DNA of 44,887 bases from Clostridium muellerianum (GCF_012926525.1 NZ_JABBNI010000027.1:1-44887); one strand, 5' to 3'. Shown: positions 33,343 through 44,000, counted from the stretch's first letter. Notes: generated from the letters alone by a model not told the origin. Translations and numbers: made by a program.

Positions 33343-33369
33343 TAAAGTATTTTTATCAGCAAACGATAA
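33343..33369 (+). promoter_or_regulatory. SigD (sigma-28)-like promoter of the chemoreceptor gene
   Basis: TAAA (33343-33346), 15 bp and AACGATAA (33362-33369) resemble the flagellar sigma consensus TAAA-N15-GCCGATAA, about 50 bp before the MCP start. Chemoreceptor genes are typical SigD targets. Confidence 0.5.
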
Positions 33370-33422
33370 ATTACATTGCTGCAATAATTATCTAGAATTA
33401 ATTAAAAATAGGAGGTAAAGTT

Positions 33423-35132
33423 ATGTTTAAAACAATTAGAGTAAAATTAATTTTTCTTGTGGGAGCACTAGTTTTAGCACTAATTTCAATTGGAATTTTA
33501 TCTATTAACAATTTAAAATTAGTTAATGAACAATCTAGTATTATAAGTAAAAACTGGCTGCCTGGTGTAAGATATTCTGAAGAACTAAATACAATGACTT
33601 CAGATTTTAGGATAATGGAATATGAGCATGTAATTGCAAATGACAATGATGTAATGGCTTCAAAAGAAAAAGAAATGGATGAAAAAAGTAAAGAAATATC
33701 TAATACAATGACTTTATATGAAAAATCTTTTTATAATGATGAAGATAAAAAATTACTTGAAAGCGTTAAAGATGAATGGAATAAATATTTAGAATTACAT
33801 AGACAAGTTATTAAATTAAGTAGAGAATTAAAAACTGCAGATGCTACGAAGATTATGAATGGTGATGGAAAAAAAGCTTTTGATAGTGCATCTTCAACCT
33901 TACTAAAGCTAGTTAAATTTAATCAGACTATGGCAGAAAAAGCTAGTAAGCAAGGGGATGATATTTATTCACTATCAAGAAATACATCTATAGCCATTAT
34001 TTTTGTGATTTCAATTGGTGCAGTAGTTTTAGCATTTTTCATAATAAGTAACATTATAAAATCACTAAAAAGTATTAAGAAGGAATTGGAATTATTAGCT
34101 GATAAAGGTGGAGATTTAACTCAAGAGATTCAAGTAAAATCTAAAGATGAAATTGCAGAATTAGCTGATAGTATAAATAAGTTTTTGTCAAATATAAGAA
34201 TGATTGTAAAAAGTGTTGACGAAAGTACTGAACATGTTATAGAGAAAAATGATAATATATCAAGTAAAATAACTAATTTAGCATCTAATGTAGAACAAGT
34301 GTCAGCAACTACAGAAGAAATTGCCGCAGGAATGGAGGAAACAGCTGCATCTTCAGAAGAGATGACTGCATCTTCTCATGAGATAGAAAGGGCAGTACAA
34401 TCTATTGCTGAAAAATCTCAACAAGGAGCAGTGGCTGCAGCAGCAATCAACAAAAAGGCTGAAACTTCTAAGCATAGTTTTATTGAATCTCAAAGAAGAG
34501 CACTATCTGTTTTTAATGAAACAAAGAATTCACTTGAAGTAGCTATTGAAAATTCTAAAGTAGTTGAACAAATCAATGTATTATCGGAAGCTATAATGGA
34601 TATTACTTCCCAAACTAGTTTATTAGCGCTAAATGCAGCTATAGAAGCAGCAAGAGCTGGTGAAGCAGGTAAAGGATTTTCGGTGGTTGCTGATGAAATA
34701 CGAAAACTTGCAGAGAAATCAAGTGATACGGTTGTTGAGATACAGAATATAACAAAAAAGGTCACAGAATCTGTAAGTGATTTATCTGATAATTCTAATC
34801 AATTATTAACCTTTATGTCTACAGATGTATATGATGATTATAAATCAATGTTGAAATTAATAGACAAATATAGTTCTGATGCACAATTTGTAGATAATCT
34901 TGTAATGGAATTTAGTTCTACTTCCGAGGAACTGCTGGCATCAATACAAGATATATTAAAAACTATAGATCAGGTAGCGCAATCTTCTAATGAAGGTGCG
35001 GCAGGAACTAGTGAAATTTCAGAAAAAATAATAGATATAACAAATAAAACGGACGAAATTGTAACTGATTTAGATAGTTCTAAAGAAAGTGCCAATAAAT
35101 TAATTCAGCAAATATCTAAGTTTAAGTTTTAA
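33423..35132 (+). CDS. Methyl-accepting chemotaxis protein
   Basis: This 569-residue receptor has membrane helix 1 (about 8-28), an extracellular four-helix-bundle sensor (about 30-185), membrane helix 2 (about 190-212), a HAMP domain ([18 protein letters not shown] region, to about 265) and a long signalling coil. The signalling tip [20 protein letters not shown] and [18 protein letters not shown] is intact. It would signal through CheA/CheW to the flagella. AGGAGG lies 7 nt upstream of the ATG. The ligand is unknown, and no other chemotaxis genes are nearby, so it is an orphan receptor. Confidence 0.95.
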   Translation: MFKTIRVKLIFLVGALVLALISIGILSINNLKLVNEQSSIISKNWLPGVRYSEELNTMTSDFRIMEYEHVIANDNDVMASKEKEMDEKSKEISNTMTLYEKSFYNDEDKKLLESVKDEWNKYLELHRQVIKLSRELKTADATKIMNGDGKKAFDSASSTLLKLVKFNQTMAEKASKQGDDIYSLSRNTSIAIIFVISIGAVVLAFFIISNIIKSLKSIKKELELLADKGGDLTQEIQVKSKDEIAELADSINKFLSNIRMIVKSVDESTEHVIEKNDNISSKITNLASNVEQVSATTEEIAAGMEETAASSEEMTASSHEIERAVQSIAEKSQQGAVAAAAINKKAETSKHSFIESQRRALSVFNETKNSLEVAIENSKVVEQINVLSEAIMDITSQTSLLALNAAIEAARAGEAGKGFSVVADEIRKLAEKSSDTVVEIQNITKKVTESVSDLSDNSNQLLTFMSTDVYDDYKSMLKLIDKYSSDAQFVDNLVMEFSSTSEELLASIQDILKTIDQVAQSSNEGAAGTSEISEKIIDITNKTDEIVTDLDSSKESANKLIQQISKFKF

Positions 35133-35174
35133 ATAGTAGAGGTTATGAAACTTATAGAACCAATAGGAAAGAAT

Positions 35175-35208
35175 TAACACTTGATAGAAACATATCAAGT
35201 GTTTTTAT
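35175..35208 (+). terminator. Terminator of the chemoreceptor gene
   Basis: ACACTTGATA (35177-35186) and TATCAAGTGT (35193-35202) form a perfect 10-bp stem followed by TTTTATG. Confidence 0.85.
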
Positions 35209-35350
35209 GTTTTAGTATTATGAAAAGATATTTTATGTGATGCTAATAAAATAGCAGTTATCATAGATATAGTGTTACTGACAAGAAAATTAAAGTTCAA
35301 AGTTGTGGTATAATATGGTTACATCTAAGTTTAATTTTGAGGTGAATTTT

Positions 35351-35911
35351 ATGACTAAATCTCGTGTTACCGAAAATGCTTTAGCTGCTTCTTTAAAAAT
35401 GCTAATGAAACAAAAGCCAATAAATAAAATATCAGTAAAGATGGTTACTGATACATGTGGAGTTACAAGACATACATTTTACAATCATTTTCATGATATT
35501 TATGAATTACTTGGATGGATATTTGAAAACGAGGTTATTGATGAACTTGATGAATATTGTAGCTTATCGAATTGGAAGAAGGTATTGTTTATTGTGCTCC
35601 AATATACATTAGATAATAAAGTGATCTGTATTAATACCTGTAAGTCTTTAGCACGTGAAAATCTCGAGATATTCTTATGTAAAATATTTCAGAAGGTATT
35701 AGAAGGTGTTATAAAGGATATAACAATAGAGAGAAATGTTGATGAAAAAATAAAGAAAGAAACTGCAGTATTTTTTTCCTATGCAATAACGGGTCAGTTT
35801 TTAGAGTGGATTAATAATGGATTAAAAGAAGAAAAAGAAGATATTGCTGACAGAGTTGAAAGAATGTTGAATGGTACTATACTTAGAATTATGGAAGTTA
35901 ATAGTGAATAA
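35351..35911 (+). CDS. TetR-family regulator (DhaS-like)
   Basis: The ATG at 35351 is chosen: GAGGTG lies 8 nt upstream and the product then begins MTKSRVTENALAASLKML, the usual opening. An upstream ATG (35303) adds an unrelated leader. About 186 residues with a TetR helix-turn-helix (INKISVKMVTDTCGVTRHTF, YNHFHDIYELL) and a C-terminal ligand domain of the DhaS/TetR_C type. It has its own terminator and stands directly before the oleate hydratase gene, whose promoter contains a TTGAA/TTCAA dyad, so it probably controls that gene in response to fatty acids. Confidence 0.85.
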   Translation: MTKSRVTENALAASLKMLMKQKPINKISVKMVTDTCGVTRHTFYNHFHDIYELLGWIFENEVIDELDEYCSLSNWKKVLFIVLQYTLDNKVICINTCKSLARENLEIFLCKIFQKVLEGVIKDITIERNVDEKIKKETAVFFSYAITGQFLEWINNGLKEEKEDIADRVERMLNGTILRIMEVNSE

Positions 35912-35927
35912 CTTACACATTTTAAAG

Positions 35928-35960
35928 TGTCTGTGAAAATTTTTCACAGATGCTTTTTTT
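35928..35960 (+). terminator. Terminator of the TetR gene
   Basis: TCTGTGAAAA (35930-35939) pairs with TTTTCACAGA (35941-35950), followed by TGCTTTTTTT. Confidence 0.85.
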
Positions 35961-35965
35961 GTTCA

Positions 35966-35994
35966 TTGAATGTGCTTTTGTTCAAAAGTAATAT
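35966..35994 (+). promoter_or_regulatory. Oleate hydratase promoter with TTGAA/TTCAA dyad
   Basis: TTGAAT (35966-35971), 17 bp and TAATAT (35989-35994). The -35 forms one half of a dyad TTGAA-N10-TTCAA (35966-35985) that could be the site of the adjacent TetR protein. Confidence 0.5.
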
Positions 35995-36045
35995 AAGTGT
36001 ATAGGACAACAGTAAATTATTTATTGAAGAAAGGAAGCATTTTTT

Positions 36046-37740
36046 ATGAATAATTATCAAAGAATAAATCCTATTGCACCAAAGAATATTGAAAAAAGAA
36101 AAGCATATTTAATTGGAGGCGGAATAGCTTCTCTTGCTGCTGCTGCATTTTTAATAAGAGATGCTCATATGCCAGGAAAGAATATTCATATAATAGAGCA
36201 GCTTGATGTTGTTGGAGGTTCAATGGATGGAGCAGGAACAGCTGAGAAAGGATATACAGCAAGAGGGGGAAGGGAAATAGAGGAACATTTTGAATGTTTT
36301 ATGGACCTTTATAGTTTCATTCCATCTTTGAAGGATAAAGATAGAAGCGTACTAGATGAATTTCGTGAATTAAATATAGAAGAACCTATTGAATCACACT
36401 GCAGATTAGTTCAGAATCAGGGAGAAAAAGCTGATTTTTCAAGTCTTGGATTATCAACAAAGAATGCGATGGAGCTTGCAAAACTTCACATGTTAACAGA
36501 GCAAGCACTTGGAGAAACCACTTTAGAACAATATTTCCATGCAAGCTTTTTTGAAACAAACTTTTGGTATTTCTGGGCAACAATGTTTGCTTTTAAAAAA
36601 TGGCATAGTGTAATTGAATTTAAACGTTATATGGAAAGATTCATGCATCTAATTGGTGGCATGAATAAATTAAAGGGTATACTTCATACCGAATACAATC
36701 AATATGATTCTTTAATACTTCCACTTATTACATGGCTTAAGAAGCACGATGTATGCTTTGGTAGCGGCTGCGAAGTTACAGATATTGACTTTGATTTTTC
36801 AAATAATGAAAAGGTAGCTACAGCAATTTATTATACTAAAGATGAAAAGAATAAAATCATCAATGTAAAAAAGGATGACATTGTATTATTTACAAATGGT
36901 TCCATGACACAAAACACAACAAGAGGTGATATTGATCACCCTGCTGTTTTAAATAGATCAGGGAACAAAGGTTGTTTTAGTGTATGGGAAAAGTTAGCCA
37001 GGAAATCACAGGATTTTGGTCATCCAGAAAAATTCTGTAGTGATATTGATAAATCAAAATGGTTATCATTTACTATAACATTAAAGGATGATGATATTGT
37101 TTTCCCTTATATTTATAAGCTCACAGGAGATAAATCTGGTATGGGTGGGCTTGTTACAATAAAAGATTCAAGCTGGTTTATGAGTTGGGTTGTACCAAAA
37201 CATCCACATTTTATTAATCAACCTGATAATGTAAAGGTACTTTGGGCATATGCATTAAATATAGATGAGACTGGTGATTATGTAAAAAAGACATTATCAG
37301 ATTGTACGGGGCGCGAGATGTTTGAAGAACTACTTTATCATATGGGATTAAAGGACAAAATTACTGAAATTCTTTCACATACAGTAAACGTAATTCCTAG
37401 TATGATGCCTTATATTACTTCACAATTTATGCCTCGTATAGCAGGAGACAGACCAGATGTAATTCCAAAAGGAAGTAAAAATTTCGGTTTCTTAGGACAA
37501 TATTCAGAGGTTCCAAATGATTGTGTGTTCACAGTAGAATATTCAGTAAGAACTGCAATGACAGCTGTATATGGACTAATGAATTTAGGAAAGAAAGTAG
37601 ATCCTGTGTACCCAAGTCAGTATGATATCCGTGTTTTGACAAATGCAGCAAAGACCTGTCTTGGTATAGATAAACTTCCATTAAAGGATATACCATTAGG
37701 TACATTAATGAAAAATACAGAACTTCTAAAATTATTATAA
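36046..37740 (+). CDS. ohyA: Oleate hydratase (MCRA family)
   Basis: This 564-residue FAD protein matches the 'myosin-cross-reactive antigen' family: N-terminal FAD-binding AYLIGGGIASLAAAAFLIRD (about 25-44), the VVGGSMDGAG loop (about 56-65), and the RGGREIEEHFECFMDLY region with the catalytic glutamate. The enzyme adds water across the cis-9 double bond of oleate and similar free fatty acids to give 10-hydroxystearate. This is thought to detoxify unsaturated fatty acids. GAAAGGAAG lies 9 nt before the ATG. Length is typical. The TetR gene upstream is the likely regulator. Confidence 0.95.
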   Translation: MNNYQRINPIAPKNIEKRKAYLIGGGIASLAAAAFLIRDAHMPGKNIHIIEQLDVVGGSMDGAGTAEKGYTARGGREIEEHFECFMDLYSFIPSLKDKDRSVLDEFRELNIEEPIESHCRLVQNQGEKADFSSLGLSTKNAMELAKLHMLTEQALGETTLEQYFHASFFETNFWYFWATMFAFKKWHSVIEFKRYMERFMHLIGGMNKLKGILHTEYNQYDSLILPLITWLKKHDVCFGSGCEVTDIDFDFSNNEKVATAIYYTKDEKNKIINVKKDDIVLFTNGSMTQNTTRGDIDHPAVLNRSGNKGCFSVWEKLARKSQDFGHPEKFCSDIDKSKWLSFTITLKDDDIVFPYIYKLTGDKSGMGGLVTIKDSSWFMSWVVPKHPHFINQPDNVKVLWAYALNIDETGDYVKKTLSDCTGREMFEELLYHMGLKDKITEILSHTVNVIPSMMPYITSQFMPRIAGDRPDVIPKGSKNFGFLGQYSEVPNDCVFTVEYSVRTAMTAVYGLMNLGKKVDPVYPSQYDIRVLTNAAKTCLGIDKLPLKDIPLGTLMKNTELLKLL

Positions 37741-37997
37741 TTTAAATGGATAAGCTATTTTCAGAAACATGCTGAACAGAGTTGTTCAATAAGTTATTGC
37801 TGAAATTATAATATATTTATCTGAAGAAGGTAAAATTTTAAAAGAAGCTGCAACTAAAAAAATTACAGTTGCTGAAAATGAAAAAGTTAAAGAAAACAAA
37901 AATTTGAAGTTTACTATTAAGCTGATGATATTGATTTTATAACTTTAGCAAATAACCATTTTACAGAAATTATATCAAATGGGTTTGAAGCACTTAA
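37741..37997 (+). pseudogene. Decayed coding fragment, family not recognised
   Basis: About 180 bases (from about 37800) translate well with one frameshift: LSEEGKILKEAATKKITVAE, then a break near 37922, then DDIDFITLANNHFTEIISNG. There is no start codon or ribosome site, and the fragment ends where the palindromic element at 37999 begins. I do not recognise the protein. Confidence 0.4.
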
Positions 37998-37998
37998 A

Positions 37999-38057
37999 AG
38001 CATTAAATTCCACAATAAGAAGCGACTATAATCGTTTCTTATTATGAAATTTAGTGC
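37999..38057. repeat. Palindromic element, CATTAAATTCCACAATAA family, copy 2
   Basis: Arms of about 27 bp (37999-38025 with 38031-38057) pair with a few mismatches around CTATAA. The left arm CATTAAATTCCACAATAA is identical to the one at 24908-24925. The remaining 38058-38166 shows nothing recognisable. Confidence 0.6.
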
Positions 38058-38166
38058 TATTTTTGCAGTTTGAAAGTAAATTAATTAGTTTAAAAAACAT
38101 ATGACTTATTAATCAGGCTAGGGTAGTTCATAACTAAATGAAGTGTCCTTATACCAGCTTTTAATA

Positions 38167-39495
38167 TTATTCAGCACTTAATCCAGCTAAATTCAACAAA
38201 TTCCAAGGCTTATTGTAATGTGGCTGGAAGAAGAAATCAACAAAAGCCAGTTCATCTATAGTCATTTTATTCTGAATACATACTGACATTGTGTTTATAG
38301 ATTGAGTTAAATCTGCCTTTGAAATAATTTGAGCACCCAAAATTCTTCTAGAATCTTCTTCATAAACTACTTTTAGTTTTGCTAAATCATAAGTAGGCAT
38401 AAATTCTGGACGGTAGTTATCTTCAACCATTACTGTTTTTACATTTATTCCATATGCTTTAGCGGAATTTTCAGTTAAGCCTGTAGAAGCTATGTTATAA
38501 TCATAGATTTTAATTCCAGAAGTTCCTTGAGTGCCCATGTATTTTGTAGTTGGCTTAACTAAGTTCCTAGCAACTAATGTGCCCATACGAACTGCATTTG
38601 TAGCTAGTGGAATATATTCTTGCTTTCCTATTGGATTATATTTAACAGCACAGCTATCTCCAGCTGCATATATATCTTCTTTGCTGGTATGCATATATTC
38701 GTCTACTACAATAGCACCATTACCTAACATTTCAAGCTGTCCTTTAAATAGCTCTGTGCTTGGTTTGAAACCAATAGAAAGTATAACTAAATCTGCTTCA
38801 TATTCGCCCTTGTTTGTAATTACTTTTGAAACCTTTCCATCTATGCCCTCAAATCGTATAACTGTTTCACCTAAGGCCAATTTTATATTATGGTCTGTCA
38901 AAGCTTTTTCTGCTTTATCTGTAAACTCTTTATCTAAATATTTACTTAAAATACGATGCTGACTATCAATTAATGTTACCTTTTTATTGTTCATTTCAAA
39001 GGCTTCTACCAGTTCAACACCTATATATCCTGCTCCTATAACCACTATATTGTTGGCTTTTTGTGATTTTTCAATTATAGTGTTTGAATGGTAATAATTT
39101 TTGGATATCAATATATTTGCTAAATTGCTTCCATCAACCTTAGGAAGTATTGGCCATGAACCAGTTGTTACTATTAATTTATCAAAAGTATCTTCAAACC
39201 CTTCTTTTGATTTTAAATTACGAACTTTAAGCTTTTTTTCAGTTAAGTCAACAGATATTACATCATGAGACATTTTAGTGGATACTCCAAGTTCCGCTAA
39301 TTTCTCTGGTGAACTATAAAATAATCCTTGGGGGTCTTTTACTATTCCTGCTACATATAATGCTATACCACAGGATAAAAATGAAATTGTATCATTTCTC
39401 TCATATACAGTTATTTTTGCATCTGGATATAATTTAGCACAATTTACTATAGCTGCAGTTCCAGCGTGTGTACAACCTATAACAACTATTTTCAT
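38167..39495 (-). CDS. NADH oxidase (FAD-dependent, NOX/CoA-disulfide reductase family)
   Basis: This 442-residue flavoprotein has an N-terminal FAD motif (VVIGCTHAGTAA, a variant of GxGxxG), the redox-active single cysteine in SFLSCGIALY (about C42), an NAD motif VVIGAGYIGVELVEAF (about 153-168), a second FAD motif IYAAGDSCAV, and the C-terminal dimer domain. The single cysteine fits water-forming NADH oxidases and related reductases that use a cysteine sulfenic acid. In an anaerobe it would remove oxygen and recycle NAD. AAGGAGG lies just before the ATG. CoA-disulfide reductase activity is the main alternative. Confidence 0.9.
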   Translation of the reverse strand: MKIVVIGCTHAGTAAIVNCAKLYPDAKITVYERNDTISFLSCGIALYVAGIVKDPQGLFYSSPEKLAELGVSTKMSHDVISVDLTEKKLKVRNLKSKEGFEDTFDKLIVTTGSWPILPKVDGSNLANILISKNYYHSNTIIEKSQKANNIVVIGAGYIGVELVEAFEMNNKKVTLIDSQHRILSKYLDKEFTDKAEKALTDHNIKLALGETVIRFEGIDGKVSKVITNKGEYEADLVILSIGFKPSTELFKGQLEMLGNGAIVVDEYMHTSKEDIYAAGDSCAVKYNPIGKQEYIPLATNAVRMGTLVARNLVKPTTKYMGTQGTSGIKIYDYNIASTGLTENSAKAYGINVKTVMVEDNYRPEFMPTYDLAKLKVVYEEDSRRILGAQIISKADLTQSINTMSVCIQNKMTIDELAFVDFFFQPHYNKPWNLLNLAGLSAE

Positions 39496-39706
39496 TATAT
39501 TTCCTCCTTAAAATCTCATATGTTTTTATGATGCCCTGCCATTTTATGTCTTACTCATGATATTTGTGTCTAGTTTATATAATAATTTATATCTATTGTT
39601 TTTAAGAATTAGTAGTATAATGTAAATACACTAAATTAAAATATTAATAAGTAAATTATGGACAAACATTACTATAATAAAAAAGTAAGAAAGGTGATTT
39701 AGATAT

Positions 39707-40303
39707 ATGTTTGAATCTGTTAAATTTTATATAATAGTCAGTGATAAAAGCTTTATTATTAAAAAGGAGAAGGAAAATTTAGAGAATAAAATTGATTTTA
39801 CATCCTTTGTACCTAATGTACCTTTTTATCATCATTTATTTGATGAAGATAAAAATTATATGGACAATATGAAAGCTGTAGTTAAAAATTTAAAAATAAG
39901 AAATTTAACTATGATTGTTCCAGATGACTGTATAGACCTTACAGTAGATAAAAGAATACTTACCGAATTTTTTACACTTTGTGGAGTAAGAAAGATTCAA
40001 ATAGAGGCTCAATGCTTTTTTCTAAACTTAGAGAATAAAAGGTATGTATCTCTTTCTAAAACTGCAAGAAACATGGTTTTACAGTATATTGTTAATGGTA
40101 AATCTATTGCTAAAAAATACTATGACAAAAATTATGAAGATATTAAACAAATTTCATTAGACATGAAGAGTATTCATACAGACTGTCAGTATGAATATGC
40201 ACCTGTATATATAAATAATATGAATAATAATATGGATAGGTTTAGTGATATTGGAACTTTAGTTTCACTAAATGATATTACTAAAAATATTATGAATTGC
40301 TAG
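39707..40303 (+). CDS. Uncharacterised protein, possible actin-like fold fragment
   Basis: This 198-residue soluble protein has no signal or membrane segment. I do not recognise it firmly. The region LTMIVPDDCIDLTVDKRILT followed by EFFTLCGVRKIQIEAQCFFL is reminiscent of the segment of MreB/FtsA-type ATPases where an 'IP...E.R...AGA..V.LI' pattern occurs, but the phosphate-binding motifs are not evident, so this is only a hint. AAGGTGA precedes the ATG. A three-helix membrane protein gene follows 24 nt later, so the two probably form an operon and may act together at the membrane. Confidence 0.6.
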   Translation: MFESVKFYIIVSDKSFIIKKEKENLENKIDFTSFVPNVPFYHHLFDEDKNYMDNMKAVVKNLKIRNLTMIVPDDCIDLTVDKRILTEFFTLCGVRKIQIEAQCFFLNLENKRYVSLSKTARNMVLQYIVNGKSIAKKYYDKNYEDIKQISLDMKSIHTDCQYEYAPVYINNMNNNMDRFSDIGTLVSLNDITKNIMNC

Positions 40304-40327
40304 TGGTTAAGGGAGAAAATTTAAAAC

Positions 40328-40624
40328 ATGAATATTGACTTTTTTATTAAATTAGCTAAAAAAGTACCTGGCATTATTTCTTCTATAATACCATTAACTA
40401 TTCTACTATTTATATTTAATGCTATAAAAATTCCAATACTGGAACCTTTTCATGGCTTAATATTTTTTATTTCACCGCTTTTAGGGATAGCAGGTTGGTT
40501 TTTATGCCGTTTAGCAGCGAAAAAATGGGAAAATAGCTTTTTTAAAGTTGGTTCTATTATTAATCTAATTATGGTAGTTGTGAATGTTTTTATAATAATT
40601 TGTGCAGGAATAATTTTTTTATAG
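40328..40624 (+). CDS. Small three-helix membrane protein of unknown function
   Basis: The 98 residues hold three hydrophobic segments (about 15-34, 42-62 and 73-98) and a short basic loop (RLAAKKWENS) between the second and third. No known motif is seen. It follows the preceding unknown gene by 24 nt with GGGAGAAAAT before the ATG, so the pair is probably cotranscribed. The candidate structured RNA begins about 17 nt after its stop. Confidence 0.6.
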   Translation: MNIDFFIKLAKKVPGIISSIIPLTILLFIFNAIKIPILEPFHGLIFFISPLLGIAGWFLCRLAAKKWENSFFKVGSIINLIMVVVNVFIIICAGIIFL

Positions 40625-40633
40625 GAGTTATTA

Positions 40634-40910
40634 TCAAGTGATTCTTAGACTCAGGTGGAGTTTGCCTGTGAGGAATACCTCTTACCGGAGCAGAGCTCGT
40701 AAAATGCCATTTAGGCATTTAGTTCCTGAGCAAAAGCTCGTTAAATGTCATTTAGACATTTAACCCATCTGAGTCTTAGAAGAACTTATCCAGGCGCGTA
40801 AAGTAGCTATCCCACACTTAAAGAAAAGCAGATATCCCAAATCTTTGATTTGATGATAGTCACTTTCGCTGTGTGCGATGGGGGTATTAGCAATGGTAGC
40901 GATCGGATAA
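40634..40910 (+). ncRNA. Candidate structured RNA with covarying tandem hairpins
   Basis: Domain 1 is closed by TTCTTAGACTCAG (40642-40654) and CTGAGTCTTAGAA (40769-40781), one mismatch. Inside are a GAGG AATA CCTC hairpin and two tandem units of about 40 nt. Each unit has a GAGC/GCTC hairpin (40688-40698; 40728-40739) then a 7-bp hairpin with loop ATTTA: AAATGCC/GGCATTT (40702-40720) and AAATGTC/GACATTT (40743-40761). The C-G pair of unit 1 is T-A in unit 2, a compensatory change that keeps the stem. Domain 2 is closed by TTATCC (40786-40791) and GGATAA (40905-40910). No protein frame fits. Size and complexity recall orphan clostridial RNAs such as raiA, but I cannot assign a family. Confidence 0.6.
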
Positions 40911-40917
40911 AGAAATA

Positions 40918-41013
40918 GGGCTGTTACACTAAGAATAAATTTTACAATGTAGTATGTTTGTAGCTAATTTCTAAAACAATACATTATATATGAATTTCTT
41001 AGTGTGACAGCCC
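40918..41013. terminator. Long-loop hairpin, probable bidirectional terminator
   Basis: GGGCTGTTACACTAAGAA (40918-40935) pairs with TTCTTAGTGTGACAGCCC (40996-41013), one mismatch, around a 60-nt A/T-rich loop. It lies between the candidate RNA and the convergent nucleotidase gene. Confidence 0.6.
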
Positions 41014-41058
41014 TTTGAATCTATATTCCTAAAATACTAAATATGTCCAATGCTTGCC

Positions 41059-44000
41059 TTACTTTAGCACTGTAATTATAGTTTCGGCTTCATAGTTACC
41101 ATCAACTGTAGTTGCAGTGATTTTTACAAAACCTACAAAAAGTAATTTAGAAGTAATGTTTGCTGTAACCTTTCCATTTTCATCTACTGTTGCAATGGAA
41201 GTATTACTAGATTTCCATATAACATTTTTATTGGTAGCTTCATCTGGGGTTATTATTGCAGTTAAAGTTTTACTTTGGCCATTTTTTAAAGTTAAGAACT
41301 TTTTGTCTATACGTACGCCTGTTACAGGTGTGGTGTTTGCTGCAATGACTTTAATATTACAGCTATCTTTAAAGCTTCCATCTACAGTTGCTACTGTTAT
41401 TTTAGCAGTTCCTGTACTTAAAGCTTTTACTTCACCATTTTCACTTACAACGGCAACCTTTTCATTATCAGATTTCCATGTAACATTTTTATTTGTTGCA
41501 TTATGAGGTAGTATTTTTGCAACTAAAGTATCGCTTTCTCCAACTTTTATTGTAGCTTTCTTCTTGTTTAAAAAGACACCCAAAACTGGAACCTTTGCGG
41601 CAGTTACTATTGCTTCAGCTTTATATTTTCCATCATCTGTAGTAGCTGTTATTTTTGCTGTTCCTATTAATAATAGTTTAGAAGTTATATTTACAGTAAC
41701 TTTTCCATTTTCATCTACTGTGGCAACAGAAGTATTGCTGGATTTCCAAGATACTTTTTTATTTGTGGCATCTTTTGGAAGTACTGTTGCAATTAAAGTT
41801 TCACTTTCTCCATTTTTTAAAAATAAAAGTTTTTTATTAAGTTGAATTCCTTTTACAGCAATTGGGGCAGTTACTGTTACCCTGCAGCTTGCTTCAAAAT
41901 TACCATCTTCTGAGATTGCCTTAATATTGGCTATACCACTTCCTATAGCTTTTACCATTCCTGTTTCATCTACAGTAGCTACTGCTTCATTATCACTTTT
42001 CCAAATTACTTTTTTGTTTGCTGCATTTTCAGGAGTTACTGCAGCAACTAATTGCTCTGTTTTAGTTGGTTCTAAAGTTATATTTGTTTTATTTAAAGTT
42101 ATACCTGTTACTGCTACCTGCGCTTTTGATATATCAGCAGCCGTTCCTACTGACAACTGGTATCCATCATCTAATTTAGGAGAAGTGGAAAATTGAGATA
42201 CTGCTGCAACCACATCTACTTTATCATTAACTGCTATATTGGTTAGTGCTGGCATTTTATATATTGAAATAGTTCCTGTTTCATCCTGTAGGGTAGAAGA
42301 TGCTGTATTATTTATACTTGTTAAAGTGACGTTCTTTAATTTAATTAATTGTCCTTCCAAGGTTTCGTTAATTTCATCAATAGTTACAAGCTTAGGGACT
42401 ATTGTATTTCCTTTACTTATAACTTTAACATTGTCTACTGAAGCTGGTGTGATTTCTAAAAGTCCTTTATACTCAGTTAGCGGTCCTGTTACTTTAATTT
42501 TATCTCCTTTATTTACAGAGGCTTTTGCTGAATTATATACACAAATTCCATAATTAGTACCTGAAACGTCTTCCTGCATAAATATGTTTTTACCATTTAC
42601 AGTAGAGACTGTTCCTGTAAGTGTAACAGTTCCACTTTTTTGGGCTCTTGCCTGTGCAATAGTCATTTCCTGTGCAGGACTTATTGCAGTTTGATTATCT
42701 ACTCTATTGTTCATAACAACGGTAATAGTCTTCTTTGTTCGAACATCTTCCAGTAGGGCATCTCTTACAGTATGAAGCGAATCTTTAAAGGTAGCTTTAA
42801 TTTCTGGAACTGAAAACTCTGTAAATGTATCTCCGCCAGTTGCCATAAAATCTGGTGCTGCTACTTTTAATACATCACTATCTTTTATCACAGAGTTGTC
42901 CTTTTCTCTTAAAATTTTTATTACTCTTTGACCAGGTACTTCTGGAGTTACAATATTGCCTGCTGTGTCTAATACTGCTGGTTTATAGGATGGTTTAGTA
43001 GAATCATATACAAACTTAATACCAGATATTTGTATACCTTTTCCATTATCTTGGACAGCTTGTTCTAAAAGTACCTTTAATTGAGTTCCAGTCATAGTTG
43101 CTGTACAAATTGTATTATCAAAGGGCATAAGATAAAATATAGTTCCTACAGTTATATTTCCTGCTGGTATAGGACTTAATCTAATACCACCATTATTTTG
43201 CATGCCTACATCTGCATTTGCATAATTTTTTATAACATCACTCATCCAGTTTCCAAGCTGTGATTCTCCAAAAGGTTGATCTGTTTGATTTTTCGTTAGA
43301 GCTTTTGTAGTGGTTCCAATTACTTCATCAAATATAGGTTTTAAATCCTCATTTGATTTATCTACTATTGCTTTTACTTCTGGGTCTAATGGTGTTGAAT
43401 CTTTTACTGTAAGAGGTTTAAAGTTTCCAGTAGAAAAGCTTAGGGTTTTGTCTGCTTTAAGGGTAACTTTTAAATCAACATATCCCTGACCTTTAGCTTT
43501 TGCATTTACAGTTGGTACATTTTTTCCGTCTGAATCCTTTATTACTGTGTCTAGTGAAGCATGGTTATGTCCTCCAAATACTACATCTACTCCACTTAAT
43601 TTTGGAACTATGTTATTTAATGAATCTCCACCATCATGGATAGTAGCAACTACAATGTCTGCTAAATTATTTTCTCTAATTTCTTTAGCAGCAGAATTAA
43701 CTTCTGTGGCCACATCTTTGAAGTTATAATCCTTTGTATTGGCTGGTAAAATGATTGTAGGAGCTTCTTTTAATATTGCACCAATTACTGCTATTTTTAC
43801 TCCATCCCTTGTGAATATTTTGTAAGGGTTATACTTTCTTTTATTGGTTACTTTGTTATACATATTAGCGCAAACTATTGAATAACCTGCACCATTCATG
43901 GTTTCTTCATCTATAGTCTTTAAGCCCCAATCAAATTCATGGTTTCCTAAGGCAGTTGCATCCATTCCTATATTTGTCATCATTTTTTGAACTGGAACTC

